Shown: positions 43,894-51,856 of the stretch, piece after piece
How the letters are laid out: every line of letters starts with the position of its first letter
Numbering within the stretch: position 1 is the first letter of the stretch
Origin: Elusimicrobia bacterium UBA5214
GTDB taxonomy: Bacteria; Elusimicrobiota; UBA5214
Assembly: GCA_002412545.1 (NCBI GenBank)
Contig: DHVG01000013.1
Location: 150,165-214,164, forward strand
Direction: 5' to 3'
DNA: 64,000 nt
The notes under the pieces: model-generated
Told to the model about the DNA's origin: nothing
Database searches by the model: none
What the model saw: only the letters and a program-made list of their open reading frames with translations
Position numbers and translations under genes: made by a program

Positions 43894-44823
43894 TTACGGA
43901 AAACGGAAATTTAATACCTGGTTGCGGATTTGGAATTCGGCAGGGAGAATGCCACCTTCTTCACCATCATATTCAATCGGGACATTATCCTGAGATTCAA
44001 CCCGCACTTTTTTTACTCGGAGAGTACGAACTTTACGGTGTTTATCCAGAGTGCCCAAATAGAGACGCTTAGAATTCCAAACAACTTCCGCTTTCTTCAT
44101 CTCTTCAACTAAAACAAAGTCAAAGTAACCATCGTTGATTTGTGCCTTAGGTGCAATAATCATACCACCCCCGAAGATGCCGCCATTGGCAATTGCACCG
44201 ATGAGAAAGTTTCCTTCAATTGTTTCCCGGTCATCAATAACCAGACGAAATGATTTGCTCTGATATTGAAATAAAGTAGAGATAAATCCCCGATAGTAGA
44301 ATAATTTGCCTCTTTGCGCCGAGGGAACTGAAGAGATGCGTTTGATTACTTCTGCACCGAGACCGAAATCGGCAACATTGATAAAATACTGTTGTTGCTT
44401 ATTTATCCCATTGCCAAGAAAAGTAATCATTCCGAGGTCAACTTTTCGTTTGGGAGCATCTTTTAGCCGTTCAACTGATTTCCGAAAATCTCTCGGTACC
44501 TTAATAAACCGGATAAAATCCGAACCAGTTCCAGAAGAAATCATCCCGAGATTAGCATCTTCGTTAATTACTTCGTTACTACCGGGTTTGAAAAAACCGT
44601 TAGCAATTTCGTTAAGTGTACCGTCACCACCTACACCAATAATAAAATCAAATCCTTGTTGGAGAAGTCCGCGGGTAATTTCGGTAGCCTGTTTTGGTCG
44701 CTCGGTAAAGATATAGCGAAATTCAAGGAAAGATGCTCTAATCATCTCCCGGATATGCGGCCATCTTTTTTCAGTTTGTCCTTTTGCCGAAACCGGGTTA
44801 ACGATTATATGAACTTTATCCAT
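43894..44823 (-). CDS. YegS/DgkB-type diacylglycerol or lipid kinase
   Basis: A 309-residue soluble or peripheral kinase of the diacylglycerol kinase catalytic family. Nucleotide-binding motifs: VNPVSAKGQTEKRW near the N-terminus, GVGGDGTLNEIANGF at about residue 60, and ISSGTGSDFIRF. The C-terminal half forms the usual beta sandwich with FDFVLVEEM. It lies 6 bases after an O-antigen ligase gene and is followed by a terminator. Lipid substrate is not predictable. Confidence 0.9.
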   Translation of the reverse strand: MDKVHIIVNPVSAKGQTEKRWPHIREMIRASFLEFRYIFTERPKQATEITRGLLQQGFDFIIGVGGDGTLNEIANGFFKPGSNEVINEDANLGMISSGTGSDFIRFIKVPRDFRKSVERLKDAPKRKVDLGMITFLGNGINKQQQYFINVADFGLGAEVIKRISSVPSAQRGKLFYYRGFISTLFQYQSKSFRLVIDDRETIEGNFLIGAIANGGIFGGGMIIAPKAQINDGYFDFVLVEEMKKAEVVWNSKRLYLGTLDKHRKVRTLRVKKVRVESQDNVPIEYDGEEGGILPAEFQIRNQVLNFRFP

Positions 44824-44829
44824 TGTTAT

Positions 44830-46851
44830 TTATTTTCTATTTTTTTGTTCAATGGTTGAAAGGTTACGTCTAGCTAATTCAAAATTAGGGTCAATTCGCA
44901 GTGCTTCACGGAAGCAGTTTATCGCTTTTTCGGGTTGGTTATTTTTAAGGTAGAGATAACCGAGATTATTCCAAGATTCTTTGTGTAAAGGGTCAAGTTC
45001 AACAACCCGATCATATACTTTAATTCCTTTTTCTAAATATTTTTCTGGTTGACGTAAATAAAGATTACCCAGTGAAAGATACGCTTCCCGTGAAAGAGGA
45101 TTGATATATAATGCTTGTTGATAATTTTTTATTGCTTCTTCCACTTTGCCTGAATAGAGTGAAACTACCGCTAAATTATAGTAAATTTCATCGTAACCAA
45201 GATTTGCCGCTAATGCCTCTTTATAAGCCCAAATTGCCTTTGCTTGTTCTCCTAAACGAGCGTAAGTATTTCCTAACTCATAGTTATTGTTCACCTCTAA
45301 CCGGTGATATTGATGAGCAGTTTCCAATTCTTTTTTTGCCTCCAAGAGACGATTCTGGCGATTAAATTTGAAACCATTGAAGTAATGGATTTCAGCAAGA
45401 AAAAATCTTGCATTGTTGACTATCAAAAGAACAAAAAAAAGCAGAATCAAACTGACCAGCCAGGTTTTATTTTTCAGGGATAAATTTATACCTGAATTCT
45501 TCTCTCGCTGAATAGCAAAATTAGCAAGAATGCCAAGATACCAAAAGAAAAAGAAGGCAGGAATGGCAAAATGTAAAGAAACATTCAAAATATTATCTAC
45601 AAGGAAAGCAGTAATCCCAGCAGAAATAGCGAAAACTAACATTTTTTCTTTTGTTTCTAAAGGATATTTATATAGAGAATGAACCCAACGATAGAAAGTT
45701 ATCCAGAGCCATAAAAAAATACCCAAACCAATAACTCCTGTCTGAGAAATAATTTCTAAAATTTCATTGTGAGCATTATTGGCGTGGGTGCGGAAACTTT
45801 CATAGCGTTCCCAAAATAAATATTTTCCCTGATAGAAAGGATAAAAAAGTTCAAAAGTTCCCCAACCTTTACCTAAGAGAAAACGTTCCTTAACCATTTC
45901 CCAAGCACAGAACCAGATTAAAAAACGTTGATGGAGAGGTCCGTAGGTAGCTTTTTTTGCCTCTTTAATTTCAGTCAAACGTTCAATAACACTGGGAGCG
46001 TATCCAGTGACTTTACTCCTTGGAGAAAAAATGGCAAAAAGAATAAAAAGAGATAAAAGTAAACCTAAACGGGCTTTATTCTTTTGGATAAATACTTTTT
46101 GATAGCGGGCAAGATTGAAAAACAAATATAATAATCCAAGGAAGAGACCTAACCATGAAGAACGAGTCATCGTACAAATTAATGCCCAAAAAAGAATGAA
46201 GTTTATTAAAAAATAAAATAGACGCATATTCTTTTTCTCACTTAAAAGATATTCGGTAAAAGTTAAAGGAAGGACAAGGACAAGAAAAGGGGAAAGAAAA
46301 TTGGGATTACCAAAAGTGGAAACACAACGTCCACCAAAAGGATTTAATACTTTAGGCCAAATTAGTTCTATGCTAAAATATTGGAGAATACCGTATACAG
46401 AAGCTACTACTGCTGTAAAATAGGACAAACGAATAACTTTCCAAACAAATTCTTTTTTCTCAAGAAAAAAAATTGCTGCATAGTAAACTAAAAACCAATT
46501 AACTAAAAGAAAAAGGAAATTTCTTGAACCTTCACTAAAGATGCTTAATTTAAGCTCGGGGTGGAAACTGATATATAGACCGTTTTGCGCAAAACCGGGA
46601 TGACTTAAAAAAAAAGAATGTAACCAAGAAACTATTGCTAAAAGAAGAAAAATAAGTAATGGTTTATCCAAAGGGGTAGAAAAAAGAACAGTTTTCTTCT
46701 TTCTTAAACCATCAAGGAGATAAATTCCCCAGAGGAAAATCACACTTATATTCAATAGGACAATTTGGAAATAGTATGGGTTGCGAGTTAAATCAGTAAA
46801 AAAAATTAACGGTGCAATAAAGATAAGTGCGTAGATTAACCACTTTTTCAT
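44830..46851 (-). CDS. O-antigen ligase/polymerase with C-terminal TPR repeats
   Basis: A 673-residue inner-membrane protein with about eleven transmembrane helices (to residue about 480) and the Wzy_C/WaaL core block around AWEMVKERFLLGKGWGTFELFYP and FRTHANNAHNEILEIISQTG. The C-terminal 180 residues are tetratricopeptide repeats (YELGNTYARLGEQAKAIWAY, YNLAVVSLYSGKVEEAIKNY, LSLGNLYLRQPEKYLEKGI, NNLGYLYLKNNQPEKAINCF). It overlaps the next O-antigen ligase gene by four bases. Likely joins or polymerises surface glycan. Confidence 0.88.
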   Translation of the reverse strand: MKKWLIYALIFIAPLIFFTDLTRNPYYFQIVLLNISVIFLWGIYLLDGLRKKKTVLFSTPLDKPLLIFLLLAIVSWLHSFFLSHPGFAQNGLYISFHPELKLSIFSEGSRNFLFLLVNWFLVYYAAIFFLEKKEFVWKVIRLSYFTAVVASVYGILQYFSIELIWPKVLNPFGGRCVSTFGNPNFLSPFLVLVLPLTFTEYLLSEKKNMRLFYFLINFILFWALICTMTRSSWLGLFLGLLYLFFNLARYQKVFIQKNKARLGLLLSLFILFAIFSPRSKVTGYAPSVIERLTEIKEAKKATYGPLHQRFLIWFCAWEMVKERFLLGKGWGTFELFYPFYQGKYLFWERYESFRTHANNAHNEILEIISQTGVIGLGIFLWLWITFYRWVHSLYKYPLETKEKMLVFAISAGITAFLVDNILNVSLHFAIPAFFFFWYLGILANFAIQREKNSGINLSLKNKTWLVSLILLFFVLLIVNNARFFLAEIHYFNGFKFNRQNRLLEAKKELETAHQYHRLEVNNNYELGNTYARLGEQAKAIWAYKEALAANLGYDEIYYNLAVVSLYSGKVEEAIKNYQQALYINPLSREAYLSLGNLYLRQPEKYLEKGIKVYDRVVELDPLHKESWNNLGYLYLKNNQPEKAINCFREALRIDPNFELARRNLSTIEQKNRK

Positions 46852-49229
46852 TGTCGCAATCTTTGGTGAGTAATTTCAAACAAGCGTTGAGCTTCTTTAT
46901 CGTGAGGATGGATTTCTGAAACTTTTTTCCAAGCTAAAGATGCCTCCGCAAGGCGGTTTTGTTGTTGATAAATGATTGCTAAATTACGCCACGCTTCCAC
47001 TGAATTTGGGTAAATTTCAATTGCTTTTTTATAATTTTTTTCTGCTTCTTCAATTTTCCCCTGATGATAAAGAAGATTACCCAGATTTACATAACTTTCT
47101 TGATTCTCATGACGATGGGTAAGATACCAATTTTCTCTTAAAATATTATGGTAAGGTTTATTACATTCTTTGGCTTCCATGTCAGTACGGTACATTTCTT
47201 CCGCTTTGGCTAAATTGCCCAATTGAACATAGATCCAAGCCATTCGGTAGTAATTGGGCGAAAAAACTGGGTCAATTGCCCGATATTTTTCAAAATTTTC
47301 TAATGCTTTTTGCCAATATATCTTTGCTTTCTCTACATTTCCTTGATTTCTTGCCCAATCACCAAGTTTTAAGTAAACTAAACCAACTTGGTGATGCATT
47401 TGTACATAGTTCGGTGCGATACGCCGTAAACCATCATATTTGTCAATTGCTCGTTGTGGGTCATTACGGTATTCTTCATATTCATTGAGTGCAGGGTTCA
47501 AACGAAACTCACGGTTGCCCATTTCAATATCTTTAGTATATTTTTGTTGGAATTGAGCAATTAGAGTAGCGGAGATTTTTCGGTCACCCCATTCCGGACG
47601 ATGAGTCTTCTCTATATTGAAACGGTCATTAAAAACATTACCCATAAAATAATGTGCCATCGGAAAGAAAGGATTACGTTTTGCTACTTCATTATACTCA
47701 CTGAGTGCATGGTCCCATTGTCCTTGTTTAGAAAAGAAAATAGCAATATTATGGTGAATGTCCGCCTCAAAAAAACCATAAAATAGTTTTACTAAATATA
47801 TTGCACAAAGCAAAATAACCAATTGTAAAACTGTTTTAAGAGAAATTAAAGAGGATGGACTTGCACTTATTTCCCTGGGATTACTTTTAACTGAGAGAGG
47901 TTTTGTGGTTGTTTCTTGAAGTGAAAGCCGACCAATCAAACCAATTAAAAGCCCGAGATATATACCCGAGGAAACAAAACGTAAAGAGACACACATTAAA
48001 TTATGCACCAATAAACCAATTAAAGCACTTAAACTTCCTAAAAGGTAGTAAGCGTAACTTGGATAAATAAAAACTCGTTTCTTTTTTATTGACGGACTAG
48101 CCCGAATTTCGGCCATCTGGACATACCGTCGGAGCGCACGAAAACCAAAAACAAGATAAGTTAAAATCAACCAATAAAAAATACCAAACCCAATTGTTCC
48201 TTCATCATACCAGATTTCTAAATGTTCGTTCTCCGGATGGTCGCTTTCCGTATTATGTTTACCTTCAATATGAAAGATTTGCGGACGTCGGTAAAGTGGA
48301 TAGACGACATAAAATGTTCCGATACCGGTACCTTGAATGGGACGTTTAAGAATCATTTCCCAAGTTGATAACCAAGTGAAAACTCTAAATCGCACTGAAT
48401 CTATTCTCTGCTTAACAAAATAGACCACACCTGCACTACAAAGAATAATTAAACCAATAAGAAAAATAATTACTATCCGACGGAGATTACCCTTCTGAAA
48501 ATGAGAAAAATAAATCACTGAAATTATGGAGAACGAAACAATACCTGCAGTATAACCAATCCATGCTGCTTTAGAATAAGTAAAGATAAGGTCAAAAGTG
48601 ACCAAAAGAAATAGGAAAATTAAGAATTTATTCCGACTTTTAAGAACTAATCCTAATAATAATGGAGAAATAGTTACTAAGAAATCACCAAAAAAGTTAG
48701 GGTTACCAAAAGTAGAAAAAATACGCGGACCGAAAGCACCCCGCCAGATAAACGGATCCAAACCAGGTTCTGGGAGAGAAGGAAAGAAATGCCAATCTAG
48801 AAACTGAATCAGCCCGTAAATTGTGCTTACTGCACAAGCAGCAACTAAAAAAGTGAAAAGATGACGAATTTTTTCTTCACTATTAAACTCAGTGAGAACA
48901 ATTAATGCTAAACCAACATAACTAATACGCCGGACAAGTTCGGGAAAACTTGCTTCTTTCAAACGAGAGAATAGGAAGGAAACAATACCAGAAAGAAGAA
49001 AAAGAATTAAAGGTAGAACTAAAGTCATCTTATCGCTAAAAGGAGAAATACTTTCATTCAAAAGTTTGAAAAACCAAAGTGTAAGAAGAACAACTGCACC
49101 AATTTGCAAAAGGGTGATTTTAATTTGGCAAGAGTCATACGTCCGTAGGTAAAAAGCTACCGAAACTAAAAAATAAAATAAAGGTAATCCCCAATGTAAT
49201 AATCTTTCTGAATTACGTGAACTAAGCAT
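46848..49229 (-). CDS. O-antigen ligase/polymerase with C-terminal TPR repeats
   Basis: A 793-residue paralogue of the following gene: about twelve transmembrane helices to residue 500, the Wzy_C loop with TWEMILKRPIQGTGIGTFYVVYP and NTESDHPENEHLEIWYDEG, then a TPR-rich tail (WDHALSEYNEVAKRNPF, VGLVYLKLGDWARNQG, VNLGNLLYHQGKIEEAEKNYKKAIEI). Having two such genes in tandem suggests a ligase plus a polymerase, or two different glycans. No promoter was found just upstream; the tRNA-Thr gene precedes it. Confidence 0.88.
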   Translation of the reverse strand: MLSSRNSERLLHWGLPLFYFLVSVAFYLRTYDSCQIKITLLQIGAVVLLTLWFFKLLNESISPFSDKMTLVLPLILFLLSGIVSFLFSRLKEASFPELVRRISYVGLALIVLTEFNSEEKIRHLFTFLVAACAVSTIYGLIQFLDWHFFPSLPEPGLDPFIWRGAFGPRIFSTFGNPNFFGDFLVTISPLLLGLVLKSRNKFLIFLFLLVTFDLIFTYSKAAWIGYTAGIVSFSIISVIYFSHFQKGNLRRIVIIFLIGLIILCSAGVVYFVKQRIDSVRFRVFTWLSTWEMILKRPIQGTGIGTFYVVYPLYRRPQIFHIEGKHNTESDHPENEHLEIWYDEGTIGFGIFYWLILTYLVFGFRALRRYVQMAEIRASPSIKKKRVFIYPSYAYYLLGSLSALIGLLVHNLMCVSLRFVSSGIYLGLLIGLIGRLSLQETTTKPLSVKSNPREISASPSSLISLKTVLQLVILLCAIYLVKLFYGFFEADIHHNIAIFFSKQGQWDHALSEYNEVAKRNPFFPMAHYFMGNVFNDRFNIEKTHRPEWGDRKISATLIAQFQQKYTKDIEMGNREFRLNPALNEYEEYRNDPQRAIDKYDGLRRIAPNYVQMHHQVGLVYLKLGDWARNQGNVEKAKIYWQKALENFEKYRAIDPVFSPNYYRMAWIYVQLGNLAKAEEMYRTDMEAKECNKPYHNILRENWYLTHRHENQESYVNLGNLLYHQGKIEEAEKNYKKAIEIYPNSVEAWRNLAIIYQQQNRLAEASLAWKKVSEIHPHDKEAQRLFEITHQRLRQ

Positions 49230-49270
49230 TATTTTTTTGTTTACTGTGCTACACCTTTATTGAAGTTTTA

Positions 49271-49342
49271 AGCCGGAAATGGGATTTGAACCCATGACCT
49301 ATGGTTTACGAAACCATTGCTCTACCACTGAGCTATTCCGGC
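49271..49342 (-). tRNA. tRNA-Thr (anticodon CGU)
   Basis: Full cloverleaf: acceptor GCCGGAA/TTCCGGC, D-stem GCTC/GAGC, anticodon stem ATGGT/ACCAT with loop TTCGTAA, and T-arm ATGGGTTCAAATCCCAT. 72 bases with discriminator; no encoded CCA. Confidence 0.93.
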
Positions 49343-49345
49343 AAC

Positions 49346-49380
49346 ATGGTGTGGGGCTAACCACTGAGTTACACTATCAT
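49346..49380 (-). pseudogene. tRNA D-arm fragment
   Basis: On the minus strand GTAACTCAGTGGTTAG looks like the D-arm of a tRNA, but the acceptor and the rest of the cloverleaf are missing. Confidence 0.45.
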
Positions 49381-49394
49381 TTAAAATTATTCAA

Positions 49395-49481
49395 TGCCGA
49401 GGGGCGGAATCGAACCGCCGACGCAGGGCCCCGTAAAGTCCAATTTATCGGACTAACGAGGTAAAATTTTCAGTCTGCCCC
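49395..49481 (-). pseudogene. Broken tRNA-Phe copy
   Basis: 24 bases (49405-49428) are identical to the 3' half of the tRNA-Phe gene (49509-49532), including the T-arm GGCGGTTCGATTCCG. A GACTGAAAAT piece, matching the Phe anticodon loop, lies about 40 bases upstream in transcription. Unrelated sequence with a GTCC/GGAC hairpin separates the two parts, and no 5' acceptor is found. Confidence 0.7.
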
Positions 49482-49495
49482 GAGAATTTGCCTTA

Positions 49496-49571
49496 TGGTG
49501 CCGCGGGACGGAATCGAACCGCCGACGCAGGGATTTTCAGTCCCTCGCTCTACCAACTGAGCTACCGCGGC
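49496..49571 (-). tRNA. tRNA-Phe (anticodon GAA)
   Basis: Cloverleaf with acceptor GCCGCGG/CCGCGGC, D-stem GCTC/GAGC, anticodon stem AGGGA/TCCCT with loop CTGAAAA, and T-arm GGCGGTTCGATTCCGTC. The 3' CCA is encoded (49498-49496). Confidence 0.95.
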
Positions 49572-49590
49572 AAACATTTCAAGCCGGAAC

Positions 49591-49968
49591 CTATTCTGAA
49601 AAAACTTTCTCAATTTTTTCTCTTAATAAGTCAAGGTCAAATGGCTTTACTATATAATCCACTGCACCAAAAAGTTTAGCATCGTGGTAAGTAGTAAGGT
49701 CAGAAAGAGCAGTAAGCATAAAAATTGGTATTTTACTTGTTTCTTTTAGTTGACGAATCTCCCGACATAAACTTATCCCATCAATATCTGGTAAACGAAT
49801 ATCCATAATGATTAGGTCAGGTTTATCTTGGTTAACCCGTTGAAGTGCTTGACCCCCGTCACTCGCTACATCTACCTCATAACCTAATTCAGAAAGAACG
49901 CTTTCTAACATTTCTTGAATATTAAGGTCATCGTCAATGACTAAAATTTTTTTCATCTTCTTAAGCAA
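49591..49968 (-). CDS. Single-domain response regulator (CheY-like)
   Basis: A 125-residue receiver domain with no output domain. The acidic pair is in IDDD, the phosphorylated aspartate in DLIIMDIRLPDIDG (about residue 55), the conserved threonine in MLTALSD and lysine in YIVKPF. It sits between tRNA-Phe and a repeat tract, apart from any kinase gene. Its partner may be the kinase at 53054-54364 or another sensor. Confidence 0.93.
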   Translation of the reverse strand: MLKKMKKILVIDDDLNIQEMLESVLSELGYEVDVASDGGQALQRVNQDKPDLIIMDIRLPDIDGISLCREIRQLKETSKIPIFMLTALSDLTTYHDAKLFGAVDYIVKPFDLDLLREKIEKVFSE

Positions 49969-50058
49969 TGATTACAATGATTTTTTAAGTCTGATTACTG
50001 ATTACGGTGATTTTAATCAGTGTAATTTATTCTATAATCACTGTAATCTTTCTTCCTG
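49969..50058. repeat. Short tandem repeat tract upstream of the response regulator gene
   Basis: Degenerate GATTAC and GTGATTTTAATCAGTGTAAT-type units, similar in style to those after waaA and before cheD. Confidence 0.7.
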
Positions 50059-50065
50059 AGGAAGA

Positions 50066-50257
50066 CGGGCCCGACCGGATTTGAACCGGCGATCTCTCCG
50101 ATGTCACATCGGAGAGCGTTCTCCCCGAAAAAACGGGGCGAATGGGATTTGAACCCACGATCTCTGGCTTGACAGGCCAGCGTTCTAAACCAGACTGAAC
50201 TACCGCCCCTCCAGTCGTTTTTTCGGGACGTGTTAAACCAAACTACACCACGAGCCC
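50066..50257 (-). pseudogene. tRNA (Val-like) apparently split by a tRNA-Asp insertion
   Basis: The 5' half (50257-50229) has acceptor GGGCTCG and a complete D-arm (GTGT/ACAC). The 3' half (50124-50066) has a T-arm GCCGGTTCAAATCCGGT and acceptor CGGGCCC, which pairs with the 5' acceptor. Between them lies an intact tRNA-Asp bounded by TCCCGAAAAAA and TTTTTTCGGGG, an inverted repeat. The 3' half has an abnormal anticodon arm with a 9-bp palindromic stem. The gene is probably not functional as written. Confidence 0.6.
50134..50209 (-). tRNA. tRNA-Asp (anticodon GUC)
   Basis: Complete 76-base cloverleaf: acceptor GGGGCGG/TCGCCCC with G73, D-stem GTTC/GAAC, anticodon stem CTGGC/GCCAG with loop CTGTCAA, and T-arm GTGGGTTCAAATCCCAT. 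No CCA encoded. It lies inside the split Val-like tRNA. Confidence 0.93.
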
Positions 50258-50261
50258 TTTG

Positions 50262-50370
50262 AAGTCAGTTGTCAGTTAATAGTGATAAGTGATTAGTAAT
50301 TGGTTAATTATATTTAAAAACTACTATTATTAACTATAAACTATGGACCATAAACTATCAATTACTATTA
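50262..50370. repeat. Heptanucleotide repeat tract within the tRNA cluster
   Basis: Two blocks: CAGTTGT/CAGTTAA-like units, then AACTATA/AACTATG/AACTATC-like units. No gene is visible between the tRNAs. Confidence 0.8.
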
Positions 50371-50371
50371 A

Positions 50372-50443
50372 TGGGCGATGCAGGATTTGAACCTGCGACC
50401 TCCTCCTTGTAAGGGAGGCGCGCTCCCCCTGCGCCAATCGCCC
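50372..50443 (-). tRNA. tRNA-Val (anticodon UAC)
   Basis: Cloverleaf with acceptor GGGCGAT/ATCGCCC, D-stem GCGC/GCGC, anticodon stem CCTCC/GGAGG with loop CTTACAA, and T-arm GCAGGTTCAAATCCTGC. 72 bases; CCA not encoded. Confidence 0.95.
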
Positions 50444-50490
50444 ATAGATTCTTTCCTCCTAACGCACTGTAAGATGTCTTTCTTTCTAAA

Positions 50491-51774
50491 CTAATTACTC
50501 TTTAGTTTCCAAAAACGTTTTCTCTTTTCAAGCAATTTTTCTACACCGAGAATTTCTTTTTCTTCAGGCATTTTTTCTTTAGATTCTACAACTATTTTTT
50601 TAACCAGTGTTTCTTCTTTTGTCCTTTCAGGTAAAACTTTTTCTTTCGTTTCACTTTCTTCTTTCAATCGTGATTCAACTTTCTTTAATCCACTTTCTAA
50701 AAGATTGCGAATTTTCTCTTTTTCTTCTTTATCCTTCTCTTCCCAAATACGTAATTGTGTTTCTTTGCGGGTAAGTTCCAATTTCAACTGATTTATTTCT
50801 TTTTCTCTGTTTAATATTTTTTCTTCATTTTCTTGACGTATTTTGTCTAACTCTTCATTAAAATTGCGTTTTTCTTCTTCCAGAAAATCAACTGATTTTA
50901 GCAACTCCTCTTCTCGTTTTATTAGCTGTTCTCTTTCTTTTCTCAATTCAAGAATTGTTTTCTCTCTTAATTCAAGCTCCCGCTGGTAACGAAAATTTTG
51001 TTCTGTATTCTTTCGTCCCAATTCTTTTAATTCTTCTTCAAGGTCAGTTTTAGCCTTAATAATTTCTTCTTCCCGACGTGTATATTGTGCAGTTAATTCT
51101 TCTTCTTGTCGAAGGCTGACTGCTTTTAATTCATTAATTTCTTTTTCTTTAGCCGCAAGAGTAATCTCAAAATTCGTTTTTTCTTTTTCTAATTCTTCTT
51201 CTAATTTTTTTATCTCCACTTCAATTTTGCTCCGAAATGCCACTTCTCTTTTTCTTTCTTCTTCTTCAAATTTACTTTTCAATTGCACTTCCTGTTGAGT
51301 AAGTCCTGTTTCTAACCCATCTTTTTCCTGCCGTAAAGAAAAAATTTTTTCTTCCAATAATTTTTTTTCTTCTTGAAACTTTTTTTCTAAATTTTTCAAT
51401 TGTTCTTTTGTTTCTCTCTCTTTTAACCAAAAATCTTCACGTTTCTGGCGTAATTCTTCCCTTAAAGAAGATAACTCATCTTCTTTTTTATCAAGTTCTT
51501 CCCGCCAAATTTTTTCTCTTCTATTTATTTCTTCTTCGAATTCTTTTGCCGGTTTTGACAACTCATCTTTTATTCTGGTGATTTCCTTCTCTTTATTTTC
51601 TCGCTCTAAAAGAAATTCTTGTTCTTTCTGTGCCAGACGTTGATTAAGAACGGCAATTTCACGTTCTTTTTCAGTTAGTTTTTCTTGAAAAAATATTCTT
51701 TCTTGTTCTACTTTTTCTTCTAATTTGTGAAAAATTCCTTCCCAAGTAGTTGCCATACTACTTTCGTCTGTCAT
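50491..51774 (-). CDS. Long coiled-coil protein
   Basis: A 427-residue, almost entirely charged coiled-coil protein: continuous heptads with E, K and R from residue about 10 to 400, no signal peptide, no membrane helix. The C-terminus turns basic (LLEKRKRFWKLKSN). AGGAGGAATAAAA before the ATG at 51774 is an excellent ribosome binding site, and a promoter lies just upstream. I recognise no family. Its coiled-coil style resembles the N-terminal half of the nearby histidine kinase (53054-54364), so a scaffold for that signalling group is plausible. Confidence 0.82.
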   Translation of the reverse strand: MTDESSMATTWEGIFHKLEEKVEQERIFFQEKLTEKEREIAVLNQRLAQKEQEFLLERENKEKEITRIKDELSKPAKEFEEEINRREKIWREELDKKEDELSSLREELRQKREDFWLKERETKEQLKNLEKKFQEEKKLLEEKIFSLRQEKDGLETGLTQQEVQLKSKFEEEERKREVAFRSKIEVEIKKLEEELEKEKTNFEITLAAKEKEINELKAVSLRQEEELTAQYTRREEEIIKAKTDLEEELKELGRKNTEQNFRYQRELELREKTILELRKEREQLIKREEELLKSVDFLEEEKRNFNEELDKIRQENEEKILNREKEINQLKLELTRKETQLRIWEEKDKEEKEKIRNLLESGLKKVESRLKEESETKEKVLPERTKEETLVKKIVVESKEKMPEEKEILGVEKLLEKRKRFWKLKSN

Positions 51775-51795
51775 TTTTATTCCTCCTTAAATACC

Positions 51796-51824
51796 TTTAT
51801 AAAGTATATCCATTTATATCTCAA
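51796..51824 (-). promoter_or_regulatory. Sigma-70-type promoter for the coiled-coil gene
   Basis: On the minus strand TTGAGA (51824-51819), a 17-base spacer and TATAAA (51801-51796), each matching 5 of 6 consensus bases. It lies 22 bases before the start codon, giving a short leader that contains the Shine-Dalgarno. Confidence 0.62.
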
Positions 51825-51856
51825 GATCAAGATTTAATTCAACAGGTCAAAAAATT

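Noticed and set aside
49279..49679. Plus-strand frames containing GRNRTADAG
   Set aside because: They are the reverse strand of tRNA-Thr, tRNA-Phe and the broken tRNA-Phe copy, a well-known source of false genes.
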